Shown in pieces: positions 12,801 through 24,899 of a DNA stretch of 64,000 bases; within the stretch, counting starts at the first letter, position 1; every line of letters begins with the position of its first letter. Below the pieces are notes generated by a model. That model was not told the DNA's origin. It ran no database searches and worked only from the letters and a program-made list of their open reading frames with translations. The DNA lies in contig JAESUZ010000425.1 of assembly GCA_017311185.1 (NCBI GenBank), positions 434,001-498,000 of the forward strand. Direction: 5' to 3'. This DNA comes from Proteles cristata cristata (Eukaryota > Chordata > Mammalia > Carnivora > Hyaenidae). Both the position numbers and the translations under genes were made by a program.

Positions 12801-13316
12801 TCCCCCTGGATGGACACTTGGATCAGGAATCTTCTGGACAACAACTGTCCTCTCCCTGAGCTTACCCTGCACTGGGATGGACTCAGGCAGCCTGAGACCC
12901 ACAGGGGCCAGGACCCGGGCCAACCAGCCCCTCAGCCTGGAGGTCAAAGCCCACCTCTGCCCAGGGCTCAGGGCCCACATATCCACTGGAGCCTGGTCAG
13001 CATCCCTACTGCAGCCCCCAGCATCGCCTCCAGGAGGCAACACAGGGAATTAACACATGAAGTTGGCCTTATTATAAGGAGGTGGAAAAGGAGCCTGGCT
13101 TCTATCCCCTGTTCCAACAGACACTTATGGGGTCCCTACCACGTGCCTGTTCTGTCCTGGCAGCTCCTTCCTGAGGCCTCTAATGACTCTGTTGTCAAGT
13201 ATCCCTGTGCAGCTCCCCACTCTCCGACTCGTTGTCACCCATGGGGAATGGCCAGCGACTACGGGAGAGTCAGCCAGGCAGAGGACAGAGGCTGCCCAAG
13301 ATGGTCAGAAGCCTGA
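9840..13316 (+). repeat. Segmental duplication, copy A
   Basis: Several blocks align in order with 19.9-28.5 kb. Examples: GCAAATCTAAAGAGT at about 10497 and 20162; CAGCAGCTGGAAGACTGGTT at about 10743 and 21702; GGTTGGCTGAGNGAAATTCTGT at about 10812 and 21772; the GCAGAGGACA block at about 13278 and 28443. The copy stops where an antisense L1 begins. Minus-strand open frames here (12344-12844, 12612-13043) have no recognisable domain. Confidence 0.7.
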
Positions 13317-13714
13317 ACGATATTCTATTGTGCTTGTCCATTAATTCATTGATGGCATTTGGCTTGTTTCCACATTTTGGCTATTGTGAATAATGCTCTT
13401 TGAACATGAGTGTACACATATTTCTTTCAGTTCCTGCTTTCACTTCTTTTGTGTATACACCCAGAAGCAGAATTACTGGGTCATGTGGTATTTTTATGTG
13501 GTTTTGTTTGTTTGGTTGGTTTTGTTTTGTTTTGTTTGTTTTTTTGTTTTTGGTAAATCACAATACCACTTTCCATACTGGCTATACTATTTTACTGTCC
13601 TGTCAAAACCACACCAGGCTCCAATTTCTCCACATCCTCTCCAGCATTTGTTGCTCTCTGGGCTTTTTTGAAAATAGCCATTCTAACTGGTGTGAGGGAG
13701 TAGCTCATTGTATT

Positions 13715-13906
13715 AAAATTTTTTTTCAGTTTATTTATTTTGAGAGAGAGAGAGAGAGCATGAGCAGGTGAGGGGAAGAGAAGGAGGGAGAGAGAGAATC
13801 CCAAGCAGGCTCCGCACTGTGAGCACAGAGCCCAAAGCGGGTCTTGAATTCATGACCTGACCAGAAGCCAAGAGACACTTAACCGACTGAGCCGCCCAGG
13901 TGCCCC
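13715..13906 (-). repeat. CAN-SINE inside L1
   Basis: Antisense copy; L1 text CTCATTRTA flanks it on both sides. Confidence 0.85.
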
Positions 13907-14037
13907 TCATTATAGTTTTGATTTGCATCTCCCTCGTGACTGGTGATGTGGAGCTGCTTTTTATGTGGTTATTGGTCATCTGCATATCTTTGGAGACATG
14001 TCTATTTAAGAGCTTTGCCCATTTTAAAATATGGTTT

Positions 14038-14212
14038 AACCATAAGAGACTCTTAAAAACTGAGAACAAACTGAGGGTTGATGGGGCGTGGGGAAGAGGG
14101 GAAAATGGGTGATGGGCATGGAGGAGGGCACTTGTGATGAGCACCGGGTGTTATATGGAAACCAACTTGACAATAAACTATAATAAAAATTAATAATTAA
14201 TTAAATAAATAA
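14038..14212 (+). mobile_element. LINE-1 3' end, opposite strand, inside antisense L1
   Basis: Sense carnivore L1 3' UTR of about 175 bp (TAAGAGACTCTTAAAAACTG, AACCAACTTGACAATAAAC) with a (TAA)n tail. The flanks AAAATATGGTTTA and AAAATCTGGTTTA are the target duplication. Confidence 0.82.
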
Positions 14213-14319
14213 AATCTGGTTTAAATTTGGTTTTGTTGTTGAGTTGTAGGAATTCTTTGTATATTCGGGTCATGAACCCCTTTTGTGACATATGATTTGC
14301 AAGTTATTTCCTCTCATTC

Positions 14320-14883
14320 TGTTACTGGTGGGAGATTCCGTGCAGTGAGAATGGAGATCTCAGTTCTCGGTTCCCCACAAAAGGTTTATGTGAGGCCTCG
14401 AATAAAGTCAGCCAGATGCAAAGGCAGCCAGATGCAAAGTAGCAAGCACAAAGCAGTTAATTAAGGACAATACACTCTCAAGACGGGAGCATAGGCAGGC
14501 CCAGGGTTAGCAACTGCCCGAGGCTTAAGGATGTCCCTTTACGTTTGCACAGGTTGTGGGTCATAGCTAGGGTGGTCTCCCACTGAGGTTGTTTCCAATT
14601 ATCTAAAGCACGTCTCCTACCAGTTGGGAGAGGAGTTTTTGACTCTACAAGGTTCTGGCTGAAACTGTCATGGCTGTCCTCCCCCATGGTTGGGGGGAGG
14701 AGCACAGTGTAAATATATTATAATGAAGCTACAGGTTATTGTAGGACACAAGCTGGAAAGAAGAACACACGCTCTGCACCTGCTGTTCCTGGCCTCCTAG
14801 CCCAGGAAGGTAGGAACCCACGAAACCACTGTTTAGCACTATCCTTGCATCCAGCTCAAGTCCAGCTACCGCCTACTCTATCA
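14320..14883. mobile_element. Solo LTR of an endogenous retrovirus
   Basis: 564 bp beginning TG and ending CA, flanked by ATTC at 14316-14319 and 14884-14887. Removing it and one ATTC restores continuous L1 text. A 4-bp duplication is typical of gammaretrovirus-like (class I) elements. Orientation is unclear; an AATAAA lies on the plus strand at about 14401. The minus-strand open frame at 14478-14705 is probably incidental. Confidence 0.75.
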
Positions 14884-15564
14884 ATTCCATAGGCTGCCTT
14901 TCACTCTGTTGATTGTGTCTCCTGATGAATAGTTTTGGGGGTTTTTTATGTTGATCAAGTCCAGTATATGTTTTTTTTTTTTCTTTTTTTGCCTGTATTC
15001 CTAGTGTTCTATTCAAGAAATCACTGCCAAATCCAATGTCATGGAGATATCTCCTTATATTTTCTTTTAAGAGTCGTATAGTTTCAGGTCTTGCCTTTAG
15101 GATTTGATACATTTTGAGTTAATTTTTGTAGGTGGTGTAAGGCACTGATCCATTTTCATTCTTTTGCATCTGGATATCCAATTTTCCAACACCATTTGTT
15201 GATAAGATGGTCCTTTCTTCATTAAATGGTCTTGGTACCCTTGTCTAAAGTCCTTTGATTAGATAACTGGGGCTTCTTTTCTTGGGATCTCTATTGTATT
15301 CCATGGTGTCTATATGTCTGTCTTTATGCCAGTACCATACTATTTTGATTCCTTTAGCTCCACAGTAAGTTTTGAAATCAGGATGCATGAGACCTCCAAT
15401 TTTGCTCTTTTTTGAAGATTGTTTTAATTGGTTTTTGAAGATTGAATATTTGAGATTCCATATGAATATTAGGATGGATCTTTCTATTTATGCAAAAAAG
15501 TCACTGGCATTTTTATAGGGATTGTATCAAATATATATGTAGTTTGTAGTAACACTGACATCTT

Positions 15565-15597
15565 CACTTGATCTTAGCCAAAAGGCCGAGAAGCGAT
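15565..15597 (-). pseudogene. U2 snRNA 5'-fragment retropseudogene (33 nt)
   Basis: Minus strand reads ATCGCTTCTCGGCCTTTTGG and on through AAGTG, matching U2 snRNA nucleotides 1-33. It is flanked by a perfect 15-bp direct repeat TAACACTGACATCTT (15550-15564, 15600-15614), so it was inserted by L1 machinery into the L1 here. A second 14-nt U2 piece (15621-15634) follows with another copy of the flank. Confidence 0.85.
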
Positions 15598-15828
15598 AAT
15601 AACACTGACATCTTAATATTGGCCGAGAAGCGATAATAACATTGACATCTTAATATTAAGCCTTTCAATCTGTGAACATGGATATCTTTCCATTTATTGG
15701 TGTCTTCTTTAATTTCTTTCTGAACATCTGGTGGTTTTCAATGTATACATCTTTCACCTCCTTGGTTAAGTTTATTTCTAAGTATTTGATTCTTTTTGAT
15801 GCTATTATAAATGGAATAAACTCCAACC

Positions 15829-16394
15829 CCCCTCTCCACACCATTTTCACCTCAGTATCCCAAGAAGCCTGGGGACAGGACCTGGGTCCACTGAATGCAC
15901 AGGATCAAAGAAAGGGGAGAGGGAGGTTGAAGGAAAGGGGCTCCATGGGGTCCATCTGGGTCCTAGAGGTTTTCCCTCCCAAAGGTATGCCCTGGGGACA
16001 CTGTCCAAGAGGAGGTGACTCTGCTCTGCCTGTCCTGCTCAGACTACTTTCTATGTCCTTCTCCAGCCTGGCGTGGCTGGAGCCCTGTATGACATAAGTT
16101 TGGAGGAGCTGAGTCCCTTGGACACGTGTCTTATCTCCAGGACTGGGAAAGGGGGGCTGAGGCTTTGGTTCCACCAAGTGTTAACACTGGGTTGTCATGG
16201 CTGCTGCCACATGTTCATCTGCCAAAGGTCCATCCTAGTCACCCTTCAAGACCCTGGGAGCCCAGGGCATACAGGGGCAGTGCACCCTGGGTAGAGTCTG
16301 TGCCCAGAAAGCTGATTTTCTGAGCCTGGGCCACACTGCTCTGTTTGGGTGTTTTAAATATTTGGCACTTGGCTAAAAATATACTTCCAGCAGA
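15829..16394. other. Non-coding stretch, nothing recognised
   Basis: Open frames at 15905-16177 (-), 16073-16294 (+) and 16126-16323 (+) overlap each other and show no recognisable domain. Confidence 0.5.
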
Positions 16395-16409
16395 ACTTAT
16401 GGGATCCAG

Positions 16410-16623
16410 GGATGCCTGAGTGGTTCAGTTGGTTAAGCGTCTGATTCTTGAATTCAGGTCAGGTCATGATCTCACAGTTTCATGAGTTCGAGCCCCATAT
16501 CAGGCTCAGCACTGACAGTGCAGAACCTCCTTGGGATTCACTCTCTCCCCTCTCTCTCTGCCCCTCCCCTGCTTGCACTCTCGCTCTCACACTCAAAATA
16601 AATAAACTTAATTTTTTTTTTTT
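16410..16623 (+). repeat. CAN-SINE
   Basis: Sense copy with a perfect 15-bp duplication ACTTATGGGATCCAG at 16395-16409 and 16624-16638. Confidence 0.92.
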
Positions 16624-17280
16624 ACTTATGGGATCCAGCTAAACTGGTGCTCGCAAGGGAATTCATTACCTTAAATGCTGATACTAGAAAAGGTTGATTT
16701 AAAATGAGTTAATCATCCAACTTAACAAGATGGAGAAAAACAAAGGGACAATGAAAAGTGATCGTAAACTTAAGAAGGAAAAATCATAAACTAGAAGACA
16801 AATACAGAATCAAAATCCACACATCCTAAAATTCCTTTCTTGAAAGGGCTCATATGTTTTTAACGCCTCTGGAAAACGTCATCAGCAAAACAACAGAGGA
16901 AGCACAAATAAGCTACATTAGTGTGGGAACGAGTGGACCTAACTAAAGCTGGGGCAGAGATCGAAAGTTCTAAATAATCTTTGTGGCAATAAAGCTCACA
17001 ATTCAGACAAAATTGACAACATTCCTAGAAAATTAGAAATAACATAAACTAACTCAGCAAGAAATAGGAAATCTGATCTAGTATAACTATAAAGGAAATT
17101 TAGTTAGTAGTTAAAATGTTTTTCACACACATACACACTTGTGCACATATATGTGCCACATTCGTGCACACTCAGTAAACACAATGGCTATAAAATGAAT
17201 ATGAATATCTGTATGGCAAAAAAAAAAAAATAGGAACCTAGACCCTAACTCACACCAAATCTTCTGGGAACGGATTAAAT

Positions 17281-17504
17281 TTTTAAAATTTTTTTAATGT
17301 TTTATTTATTTCTGAGAGAGAGAGAGAGAAACAGTGTGAGCAGGGGAGGGTCAGAGAGAGAAGGAGACCCAGAATCCGAAGCAGGCTCCAGGCTGCATCT
17401 GGCTGTCAGCACAGAGCCGGACGTGGGGCTCGAACCCACAAACTGTGAGATCATGACCTGAGCTGAAGTTGGACCCTTAACTGACTGAGCCACCCAGGCA
17501 CCCC
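17281..17504 (-). repeat. CAN-SINE
   Basis: Antisense copy inside old L1, with the imperfect flank GGAANNGATTAAATTTT. Confidence 0.87.
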
Positions 17505-17590
17505 GGAAACAGATTAAATTTTATCAAAGTTACAATTTCTGGTCTTCAAAAGACACTCTATTCTCTCTCCCTCTGTCTTTCATACATATA

Positions 17591-17594
<4 letters not shown>

Positions 17595-17638
<44 letters not shown>
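17595..17638 (+). repeat. (TG)n microsatellite
   Basis: About 22 uninterrupted TG units within old L1 sequence. Confidence 0.95.
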
Positions 17639-17641
<3 letters not shown>

Positions 17642-17920
17642 CTATATGATGAAGAAGCCATGTCCAAAGTCCATTATAAAATCTTACAAAAGCAGTAAGA
17701 AAAAGGGTGATAATTCAAATTTTTAAAGATGGCTAATAACTCTCTAAGAGACACTGAATAGTATGAACATGTGAAAATGGCCAACAAGCATATAAAAAAG
17801 TTGCATTATGAAATACCATGTCAGTCACACGAGAAGAGCTGAAATTAAAAGGACTGACAATATCAACAGTTGGAACATTTGAACGTGTAAACATTACTGA
17901 TGAGGCTAAAGATTTGTTCA

Positions 17921-18118
17921 GGGGGATGCCGAGGTGGCTCAGTCAGTTGAGGGTCTGACTCTTGATTCTGGCTCCGGTCATGATTTCATGGTTTGTGAGA
18001 CTGAGCCCATGTTGGGCTTTGTGGTGACAGTACGGAGTCTGTTTGGGATTCTTTCTCCCTCTCTCTTTACCCCTCCCCCTCTATCTACCTCTCTCTCTCA
18101 AAATAAACATTTTTAAAA
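17921..18118 (+). repeat. CAN-SINE
   Basis: Sense, diverged copy with a perfect 13-bp duplication AAAGATTTGTTCA at 17908-17920 and 18119-18131. Confidence 0.9.
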
Positions 18119-18600
18119 AAAGATTTGTTCAATTATCTGCCCAGAGAATCTAAAATTTCCTTGTATTTCAATAGATGCTCCAGCAAATACAACGGTATCT
18201 ATCCCCAAGGAAAGGAGTTAGACACACCACAACACACATGCATAAGGATATTCACATCAGTATTATTCAGAAGATCCAAAAAGTCGAACAATCCAAATGT
18301 CCAACACTACAACAGGCAAATGTTGTGGTGTATTCAAACAAAAGAGTATTAAGCGACATGAAAAAGGAATGAATCGGGACTTCCCTGAATCCCTCAACAC
18401 GGACTTGAAGGAAAGTAGCCAAATGCAGAAGGGAACGTAACAATTATACTTGTGTAAAGTTCCCAAAGAGGCAAAGCCAGTCTCTGGTGGTAGAGGTCAG
18501 AATGGGGGTGATGGTGGGGTTCCTCGTGACTGCGAGGGGCATGAGAGTGTTTCCTGGTGTGGGGAAATTTCTCTACCTCGATTTGGGCACACATGTGTGC

Positions 18601-19700
18601 AAAAAATTATTGCAGTGTTCATGTTACTTTACAAAAAAATGAAGTGTAGAATCTCTTCAGGCCATACAAAAAAGCAATATCCACAAAACAATCAAAGACC
18701 AGTTAATTCCAACCTGGAACAATTCTTCCAGAGAACAGGACAAATGAATACTCATTAACTCATTTTATGTGGCACTATAACCTTCATGTCAAAACTAGGC
18801 CAGAAAACAAAGAGGAAGTAAAGGTTAGGCCTTTCTCATGACCAGAGATGAAAAATCCCTAAAACAAAATGCTACCAAAATGGATCAGGAATTACCAAGC
18901 TGAATTTCTTTCCCAAAATGCAAGGTTGATTAGCATTCAAAATCAACCATTGCCTTTAAGCACATTAAACATGAACGAGAGAACAATTCCTAATGACGAG
19001 AAGAGAAGGAAAGGGGTTTTGATGAAGCTCCACATCCACCCAGATTTGGACAGCACGGAAAGCAATGGCCAGCTATGGCAGGAGGGGAGCTCCTCGTCCC
19101 AATGAAGGTATTTACAGCCAGCAGCAAGCACCGCACTTGGTGACTGGAGGGTCACTACAAGCATCAGTTTCGTCAGAAGTGGGGCAAGGCTGTCTGTGTT
19201 CACCACCCAAACTTCAAGCCCCTGGGCCTCAACCCTCCTCAGAGGCTCTCCCTTGGCCACATCCAGGAGCAGAGCCCCAGTCAGGGCTGGTAAGTGGAAG
19301 CCCTGCTTGGGTCAAAGCATCCTGAAGACAGCTGGGCCTGAGGGAGGGCAGCTCCCTTGGCCCAGAGAACCAGACTCAAGGCTCTGACCTCAGACCGCAG
19401 GTGACCTGCGACACTTAGCAGGTCTCCTAAATGCACCAGAAGAAAGGGACCACCAGCTGACACTCCTCCTGCAGCTGATCAGGAGAGAGGAAAGACAACA
19501 TGCCGGGCCTCCTGTGGTGTGGCCCTGAACTGGTCCAGATCTCTCTTCCCGAAACCCATTAGCCTCAGCAAGCCTACAACTGAGCCAGAGGTGAATGAGG
19601 GGTTGGAAGGACACGCTCCTCTTCCAGTGGGAGGAGCTTCAAGGTCACAAACAAAGGGTTTGGGTATTTAATCCTACTACTGGGAGGACAGGGACACTTA
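18601..19700. other. Non-coding stretch, nothing recognised
   Basis: A-rich text to about 19000, possibly more L1, then GC-richer sequence. Open frames (18943-19260 -, 19065-19325 +) have no recognisable domain. Confidence 0.45.
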
Positions 19701-19713
19701 AGAAGAGTGATCC

Positions 19714-19922
19714 ACGGTCGCCTGGGTGGCTCAGTCGCTTAAGTGTCCGACTTCAGCTCAGGTCATGGTCCCATGGTTCATGGGTTCAAGTCCCGCATCA
19801 GGCTCTGTGCTGTCAGAGCTTCAGATTCTATATCTCCCTATCTCTGCCCCTTCCTTGTCTCTCACTCACTCTCTCTCTGTCTCTCTCTCTTTCTCTCAAA
19901 AATAAATAAACATTTAAAAAAG
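19714..19922 (+). repeat. CAN-SINE
   Basis: Sense copy, CGCCTGGGTGGCTCAGTCGC to an AAATAAATAAACATTT tail. Confidence 0.88.
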
Positions 19923-20299
19923 AAGATCCAGTCCTTCAGAGTCATGGATTTACAGTCATTTCCCCAGTGCCAACAGGTAGGGTGGGGGCATCTCGTTCCT
20001 ACACATCCAACCTAAGCTGCCTACTAGGTGTGGAACCATCCCCTCCTCATCACTTGGGCCCTAGGGCTGATTCTGGGTCTCCAGCCCATCCCTCCCCTCA
20101 TCCTCCAATGTGAGATTCCTCCCTGAGGACCCAGATGTTTGTCCCAGGAGCTTCACCCTGGGCAAATCTAAAGAGTTATTTGAAAGATGGGGATTCTGGC
20201 AGGAAATACGCTTGTATTGGTCTCGAGTGGAAAAGCTCCCCTCTGAGCTCAAGGAAGAGTGTGGGCGCCCTCTAGTGGACGGCCCCTGCTAGAAGAAGA

Positions 20300-21151
20300 A
20301 CAAACAGACGCCAATACACGTCTCCAAAGACACACTGATGGCCAACAGACACATGAAAACATGTTCAACATCATTGACCATCAGGGAAATACAGAGAAAA
20401 CCCACAATGTGATATCACCTCACATCTGTCAGAATGGTTGAAATCAACAACACAAGTGTTGGTGAGGATATGGAGAAAAAGAAACCCTCATGCACAGTTG
20501 GTAGGAATGCAGACTGGTGCAGCCACTGTGGAAAACAGCATGGAGTTTCCTCAAAAAATTAAAAATAGAACTACCATGTGATCCAGTAATTCCACTACTG
20601 GGTATTTACCCAAAGAATACAAAAATGCTAATTTGAAGGAATATATATACCACTATGTTTATTGTAGCATTATTTATGATAGCCAAATTATGGAAGCAGC
20701 CCAAATGCCTGTCAGCAGATGAATGGGTAAAGAAGATGTGGTCAATGTATACAATGAAATATTATTCAGTCACAGAAAGGAATGAAATCTTGCCATTTGC
20801 AACAACATGGATGGATAGAGAGAATATTGTGCTAAGTCAAATAAGCCAGTCAGAGAAAGACAAATAACCATATGACTTCACTCATATGTGAAATTTAAAA
20901 AACAAAACGAGCAAGCAAAGAGAGGAAAAAAAGAGGCAAGCCAAAAAATTCCTAACTATAGAGAACAAACTGATGGTCACCAGAGGGGAGGTGGGTGGGG
21001 GATGGATGAAACTGGAGAAGGGGATCAAGAGCACATTTATCATGATGAGCACTGAGTGATACACGGAATTGCTGAATCACTATATTGTACACCTGAAACT
21101 AATATAACACTGTACGCTAACTGCACTGGAATTATAATAAAATAAAATAGC
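20300..21151 (+). mobile_element. LINE-1 3' part, sense, 5'-truncated
   Basis: ORF2 C-terminal text (CAAAGACACACTGATGGCCAAC) to the 3' end and an AATAAAATAAAATAG tail. The frame at 20655-20867 encodes the L1 ORF2 C-terminal motif (WKQPKCLSADEWVKKMW). The matching point of copy A has no L1, so it inserted into copy B after, or separately from, the duplication. Confidence 0.88.
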
Positions 21152-23564
21152 AAAAGGGAGCCAGGAGAGGTATTAGGCTGACCTTGAGCCAAAGGCACGT
21201 TCAGGTTCACGAAGACTTGCAGTGAAGCTCCAGGAGGAGGGGGGCTGAATGGAGGGGCAGAGTCTGGAGAGATGGGGAAGAGCAGGGTGAGGGGAAGCCC
21301 CCTGGGAAGGCTGGGTGATGGGCACACAGCAGGACTCCGTCTCCTCACCCCTGTGGCCTACTATTTCCTGCTGGGGGGCTGTCTGATGTACCATAGGATA
21401 ATTAGCACCATGCCAGCCTCCACCCACTAGATGCCAGGAGAACTCTCCACCCCTGGTGTAAAGAGCGTGACCTGGAGGAAGGGGAGAGACACTGGTAAGA
21501 TCCTTCCTCCTTGAGAACAACTGACCTACACTAACCTCTAGTATCAACTAACCAAATGAAACCCTGGGCTTCTTGGAGTGTGTGAATAGGAGAAAAAAAC
21601 AGACATCATTAATGTCATGAAAAACCACTCTGAGTTAATCAAAAGTTGATTTATCAGCAGATGGCATACTTGGCGGTGATTATCTTGGCTGTCTGTGTCT
21701 CAGCAGCTGGAAGACTGGTTTCCTGAAGGGCGTGACCACAGATCAGAAGGACACCCCTGGGTTGTACTGCCAGGTTGGCTGAGTGAAATTCTGTCGACAC
21801 TGGGATGCAAAAGCATACATGACCACAAATCTACATGTAATGACGTTAGACATGTCCTCTGATGTCATCGCTATCTTGAGAGGCATCTTAGCTATGAATG
21901 CAAAGTCTTAGTACCATTTGGAAGAAATGATCTTATTAAGAAGAAAATTATATCATAGGAGTGTCTTCTTATCCTCAGAATCATACACCTTGCAATCATG
22001 CCTTAAGGATGAAGCTACATCCCAAAAAACAGACTTAGGGACTGGCCAGTGTTGGGGTCTGGTTTCCAGCACCTGTGGGCTGACAGCACCCTGACCTCCA
22101 GCCTTGAGCCCCTCTCTGAACCACAGGAGCCTCTGATCCTCTGGCACTAAGGGGAGGGGGCCTTTACATGTCCTCACTATTCCCCATCCAGGTCTAAGCT
22201 CTGCACAGAACCTGTCGTCCACTCTTGGAAGTCATACTTACTTAAAACTACTGACTTCTATTTCTGCCCTTCTTCCATCCCAACATTGTGACAGGCCCAG
22301 GAGGTGCCTTCTGCTTGTGATTTTGAGGGGAAAGTTCTCAGAAACAGTTGCCTTCACACAGACCTCCACCTTGAGTGCCATTATCCTTACCAGCAGCATT
22401 TGGCCACTTTTTTTTTCCAGTAGTCAGATGCTTTCCAACCTTGAGGGGGAAATGTGACTCTCTAAAAGGATGACTAGTAGAAATGGACACGGAGACAGTG
22501 CATGAGTGTCCACAGGGAAGATTCTGTGTGAACCCATGAAAGCTTAACATCCTAGGAGCATCAACATGAAGTCAACATTGCCGTGCTAAAATAGGCATCA
22601 TAGTTGGTTTTCAACCATTTCCTTAAGAGCCAAACTGTAAAACATGACATTAATAACAAACCAGAGGAATAAAACATGTGTCACAGTTACTGATAAAACT
22701 AAGTTATTTGTCCTAAAGAGAAGGTTCCAGGGTATTATCCTCACTTCTACCAGGTAGCTGGCTATCTATAAGTTTTCATAACCTAGTAGAAATTATCCTT
22801 TCTTCCATTACAGCTTAAATAGAAGACAGGCAGGGCCTGACGCCTCTCCCAGAGCCAATCAGCTGCGACCAACCATGAGAAATGCTGAGACCTGAGCTTC
22901 TCCGGTTCTCAAAACAGCACGGGGTGCTCAGCCGGCTGCTGCGGGCACAGGAGTCCGAGTGTGTGTGGGCGCCAGCCGGGAGGGTCCTGAGCACCATCCC
23001 ACATCCCCGATGGCCATTGTCTCCAAACCCTGCGCACCTCACCCTGGCCGCATCCTAGAACATGGGGGAACTTCTGGAAGCTCAATCCCTGCTTGAAGGC
23101 ACTCCCCAACCCCTGTTCGTCCAGGGCTGCCGGCTGTGCACCCCGGAACCCACAACCACTCCACGCTCAGGGCCACATGGCGTCCAGCGCACCCATGATG
23201 AGCAAGATCCTGCACAGACTCCACGACCACCCACCAAGACGCTGCCCGACTGGGACCCACCATTCCCTGCACATGGTGGTAATAAAGGCTTGGAGGTGCT
23301 TTCCCCCAAGAAAGCTGGGATCCGGTACCAGCCAACCCTCTCCAACACTTGGGAGAGATAGATGAGCTGCAGGGTTTGGTCTGCTGGGCACGGGAGAGCG
23401 GTGTGTGGCAGGTGGACCCCAAGACTGTCCCTCAGCACAGAGGGGGCCCTTCCACTGTCTCTAGTTCCACAAGACCCCCAGCATCGGAGGCCTGCCCAGA
23501 GAGTCAGTATAGAGGCCTCAGGCTCTGAGAAAGGGAGCCACAGGGTCAACAAAGAACGGCTCTT

Positions 23565-23792
23565 CTTTTTTTTTTTTTTAATTTTTTTAAATGTTTTATT
23601 TATTTCTAGGAGAGAGAGAGACAGCGTGAGCAGGGGAGGGTCAGAGAGAGAGGAGTCACAGACTGAAACAGGCTCCAGGCTCTGAGCTGGCAGTCAGCAC
23701 AGAGCCCGACGAGGGGCTCGAACCCACGAACCGCGAGATCATGACCTAAGCAAAAGTCGGACGCTTAACCGACTAAGCCACCCAGGCGCCCT
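23565..23792 (-). repeat. CAN-SINE, young
   Basis: Antisense, near-consensus, with a poly-T start and GGCGCCC end; absent from the matching part of copy A. Confidence 0.9.
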
Positions 23793-24899
23793 GTAGGGCC
23801 TCAGGTCTTACCGGCCATACCTCAGCAGGGCCCATTTTCTGCTGATGACACCCACCTGCTCCCCGCCCCCCCCATCTACCACCCAAGAGCTGGGGTCCTC
23901 CAGGCACTTTAGGAAACTCAAGTCCCAGCTGCTTCCACTCTGCTAGAACCTGTATCTCATCGACACAGGTCGCGACCCCGCCAGGCCTCCTCCACCGGCT
24001 CCCACTGACGGGGCTGCCAAGCAAACTCAAGTAAGTGTGAGTTCCCTTCAAATCAAAAGCCACAGCACAAATTACCTCACACTCCTGCCAAGGCAGAGGA
24101 CATTTCCAAGGAACACAGATGCACTAAGAGAGGACACCTTCCAGATTGACCATGTCTCGCCCGACCAGAGGGTATCCCTGTGTTTCTCCTCATCTGGCTC
24201 ACTCCTCTCAGCCACCCCAGGAGAATATGAGACTCCATGTGGAATATTCTCTCCCTCCCATGGGGCTCCATGGGCTGGGACACCTCTCTGAATAAAAATA
24301 CCTCCAATGCCTCCCCCACTCAGCTCACCAGGTCACTTTAAGTTTTATATCTGTATCTGTTAACCTTGACAGGCCCATGGGGTCTCTGCATCAGAGACTA
24401 GCCCTGATACTCAGAGACAGAGGAAAGATCCAAAGACTAACGGAAACTGGAACGTGGTATGGACTTACCAGTTAAGACCTGCTCGTCCACCCTGTGAGAG
24501 TCCAGAGGACACATCTTTCTTTCCCTTTCATCATTGTGATGTGTGGGTTTACAAGGGAGCCCCAGCACACTTAAAGAGCTCTCTGACTGTTCTCTGCAGG
24601 TCAGAAATTACAGTGGGAGCTGCTTCCAGTGAGCTAGCTGGGAAACCTAAATGCAAGGGGGAAGATTGGATCCTGAGGCAGTAGGCCAAAGAGGCCACAT
24701 TAATCCCTGAAAGTGACTTGGGCCACCATCATCACAATGGATAGCAGACTCAAAGCAGCAATCAGAATAGTCTGATTCACAGACACCAATGACATTGGTT
24801 AGTTGATCATGATGTTCCTAGAAATGAAATAGATGGGAAGACTACTAAATTCTTTCTTGGTCTGTATAAGCAGAGAAGTTCTAGAAAGTCTATCTTGAA

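Larger units (their letters stand above)
13317..15828 (-). mobile_element. LINE-1, antisense, with four nested insertions
   Basis: L1 3' end to ORF2 read backwards, from ATATTCTATTGTGCTTGTCC to TTTTTGATGCTATTATAAATG. L1 text is continuous when the SINE (13715-13906), the opposite L1 (14038-14212), the solo LTR (14320-14883) and the U2 pseudogene (about 15565) are removed. Its ORF2 is broken by many stops. Confidence 0.85.
16800..18600 (+). mobile_element. Old LINE-1 ORF2 to 3' region, fragmented
   Basis: Diverged sense L1 text in order: AAAATTGACAACATTCCTAG (about 17009), GAAATAGGAAATCTGATC, AAAATGGCCAACAAGCATAT (about 17773), AGGATATTCACATCAGTATT (about 18246), GAACAATCCAAATGTCCAAC. Interrupted by two SINEs and a (TG)n tract. 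Confidence 0.7.

Noticed and set aside
12344..13316. Long overlapping frames on both strands as a gene
   Set aside because: GC-rich duplicated sequence; frames overlap on both strands, show no domain, and the paralogous copy at 27.5-28.5 kb does not keep the same frames.
15565..15634. Functional U2 snRNA gene
   Set aside because: Only the first 33 (and 14) bases are present; no promoter elements or remaining snRNA body.
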